From: Planctomycetota bacterium | GTDB lineage: Bacteria; Planctomycetota; B15-G4 | Reading direction: 5' to 3' | Assembly: GCA_003644265.1 (NCBI GenBank) | Contig: QNBX01000225.1 | Coordinates: 1 to 5,968, forward strand | DNA length: 5,968 nucleotides | Part shown: positions 4,585-5,968 of the stretch, in pieces | Numbering within the stretch: position 1 is the first letter of the stretch | Layout of the letters: each line of letters begins with the position of its first letter | Program-made: the position numbers and the translations under genes | The notes under the pieces: generated by a model | Seen by the model: only the letters and a program-made list of their open reading frames with translations | What the model was told of the DNA's origin: nothing | Databases searched by the model: none

Positions 4585-5968
4585 ATGAAATCCGTCTTGC
4601 TCTCGCTCCTGCTGTGCTCGCTGGTCGCTCCGGCGCTCGTGGCGCAGAATAATTGGCACCTCGACCGCATCGACCAGAGGCACCTGCCCCTGGATTGCTC
4701 GTATGACCCCGTGACGTCGCCGGGAGGCCCCACGAGGGTCTACATCGTCAGCACGGGCATCGACGCGACACACCCCGAGCTTCCGAGCGTGGCCCCAGGT
4801 TTCACGTTTGGGCCGACCGGAGATGTGAACGGGGCCGGGACCCGGCTGGCCAGCCTCGTGGGTGGCACGGACCACGGCGTCGCCGACAGCGTGATCCTCG
4901 TCCCTGTCACGGTGCTGAATTCGAATGGCTCGGGCTCCATCTCCAACATCAACGCGGGGCTGGGGTGGATCCACACCGACATCATCACGTATTCGTACAC
5001 GCGCACCGTGGTCCTGCTCGGCTTCCGGAGCAATACCTACTTCCCAGCCACCGCGGCAGCGCTCGACCTGCTCTACAGTGTTGATGGAGCGACGATCGTC
5101 ACGGGTGCGGGCAACAGCAATGCCGACGCCTGCAGCGAGTTTCCCGCCATGCTGCCTGACTTGATCACGGTGGGTGCCTCGGACTCGTGCGACAAGAGCG
5201 CGCCGTTCACCAACTGGGGGACCTGCGTCGATATCTTTGCACCGGGGGTGGATGTGGAAGGCGCTGTCCCTGGGACCGGCACCGGGATCTATTCGGGCAC
5301 GGACACGTCGGCGGCATTGGTCGCGGGTGCTGCGTGCGTGTTCATCAACTCACAGGGGACCGCGCCCTCTCCGGCTACGGTCAATGCGTATCTCACCGCC
5401 AATGCAACCGTGGATGCCCTGTCTTGGAGCGACCCGAGCCATATCTCGAGTCCCAACCTGCTCCTCTATGTGGACGGCACGCCGCCGGCGACCCCCTGCA
5501 CCTGGTCCCCGGCCAGCTGCACGCCCTGCACATCCGGCTCGGCGACGGTCAACGCGGTCTACAGCCTGAGTGGCGGCGGTGTCGGCACGCCCTGGTCCTG
5601 GAAGATCGAGTTCCCCGGCGTGCCTTCCTTGAACAGCGGCGTGCAGAGCAACGCCGGCGTCACCGGAACGGCGGCTGACGTGGCGAGCGCCTTTGCCAAG
5701 GAGATCAACGACTACTTCGATGCCGTGGGGCTCGACGCGCCGGACACCAGCGTGCTCAGCAACTACTACAAGTTCTGCGCCCCGCCGCTGCCAGCCCACG
5801 ACTTCCAGGCCATCGTCACCGATTGCTTCGGCAGCGTGTTCATGGAAGTCCGGGCGCCCTGCGAGTTCAAGCTGTTCGTGAGCCCGGTCGGTACCCCCTC
5901 CAACCCGACCTGCGAGGTCACGTCGACCACCGCATGCCAGTTCAACCCCGGCATCTGGGAGATCCCCA
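4585..5968 (+). CDS. Secreted subtilisin/proteinase K-like pseudoprotease, all triad residues replaced (3' end outside window)
   Basis: The frame is open for 461 codons to the window edge. Residues 1-20 are a signal peptide (LLSLLLCSLVAPALVA, cleavage before Gln21). Residues 24-290 follow the S8 subtilase (proteinase K-like) fold: WHLDRIDQRHLPL (24-36), YIVSTGIDATHPEL (53-66), NGAGTRLA (82-89), NSNGSGSISNINAG (112-125), GAGNSNADA (174-182), ITVGASD (194-200), DIFAPG (216-221) and SGTDTSAALVAG (237-248). The motifs normally carrying the triad, DTG, GHGTH and GTSMA, read STG, GAGTR and GTDTS. Thus Asp is Ser56, His is Ala84 and Ser is Asp240, while the oxyanion Asn177 is kept. Protease activity is therefore not expected. 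The usual inhibitory I9 propeptide of about 80-100 residues is absent: the catalytic-domain N-terminus follows the signal peptide directly. Residues from about 300 on are unrecognised, with paired cysteines (C305, C312, C315, C398, C414, C426, C443, C451). The ATG has a weak AGG 9 bases upstream. A binding, scaffold or inhibitor role is only a guess. Confidence 0.88.
   Translation, partial: MKSVLLSLLLCSLVAPALVAQNNWHLDRIDQRHLPLDCSYDPVTSPGGPTRVYIVSTGIDATHPELPSVAPGFTFGPTGDVNGAGTRLASLVGGTDHGVADSVILVPVTVLNSNGSGSISNINAGLGWIHTDIITYSYTRTVVLLGFRSNTYFPATAAALDLLYSVDGATIVTGAGNSNADACSEFPAMLPDLITVGASDSCDKSAPFTNWGTCVDIFAPGVDVEGAVPGTGTGIYSGTDTSAALVAGAACVFINSQGTAPSPATVNAYLTANATVDALSWSDPSHISSPNLLLYVDGTPPATPCTWSPASCTPCTSGSATVNAVYSLSGGGVGTPWSWKIEFPGVPSLNSGVQSNAGVTGTAADVASAFAKEINDYFDAVGLDAPDTSVLSNYYKFCAPPLPAHDFQAIVTDCFGSVFMEVRAPCEFKLFVSPVGTPSNPTCEVTSTTACQFNPGIWEIP

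Noticed and set aside
4558..4974. Minus-strand open frame over the start of the subtilase-like gene
   Set aside because: It is antisense to a signal peptide and recognisable S8 motifs and shows no protein family pattern.
5293..5328. Ser242 as a shifted catalytic serine in SGTDTSAALVAG
   Set aside because: The block aligns residue for residue with SGTSMATPHVAG, putting Asp240 at the serine position. His and Asp partners are missing as well.
4741..5340. Frameshift or sequencing error as the cause of the missing subtilase triad
   Set aside because: All flanking motifs stay in one frame and each replaced residue sits inside an otherwise well-aligned block. Three independent codon changes would be needed.

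Overview
This is a GC-rich window from what looks like a Gram-negative-type bacterium that exports large secreted proteins. The style of the long extracellular protease suggests a planctomycete-like organism: signal peptide, catalytic domain, beta-rich repeat domains, and a C-terminal module ending in an ALQIDFLP-like tail. That assignment is an inference from remembered protein style. No rRNA, tRNA, CRISPR array or mobile element is visible.

Layout, left to right. (1) Positions 1-63 are the last 20 codons of a plus-strand gene with a very acidic Asp/Glu tail. (2) Two strong hairpins at 68-100 and 149-186 fill the convergent gap; the second is a 16-bp perfect stem and serves as terminator for the minus-strand gene. 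(3) Positions 228-3197 (minus) encode a 989-residue secreted serine protease whose catalytic domain closely matches the lysyl endopeptidase (Achromobacter protease I) family. Triad, six disulfide cysteines and the Lys-specificity Asp are all in place. (4) Positions 3332-3727 (minus) encode a small probable lipoprotein with a BamE/SmpA-like motif. It probably starts at a GTG that overlaps the stop of the preceding gene. (5) Positions 3724-4224 (minus) encode a secreted or lipid-anchored single-domain rhodanese with its active-site Cys. (6) Positions 4225-4584 are a 360-base divergent intergenic region with one clear inverted repeat. (7) Positions 4585-5968 (plus, running off the right edge) encode a secreted subtilisin/proteinase K-like protein.

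The most unusual feature is the last gene. The subtilase fold signatures are easy to follow through it, but all three catalytic residues are replaced (Asp to Ser56, His to Ala84, Ser to Asp240). The usual inhibitory propeptide is also absent, and an unrecognised Cys-containing C-terminal region follows. The frame is intact for at least 461 codons, so it reads as a maintained pseudoprotease rather than a decaying gene.

The rhodanese and small lipoprotein genes appear translationally coupled and probably act together in the cell envelope. The lysyl endopeptidase-like gene follows them on the same strand after 134 bases, with no obvious terminator between, so read-through is possible. Whether the active S1 protease and the inactive subtilase are functionally linked cannot be told from sequence alone.
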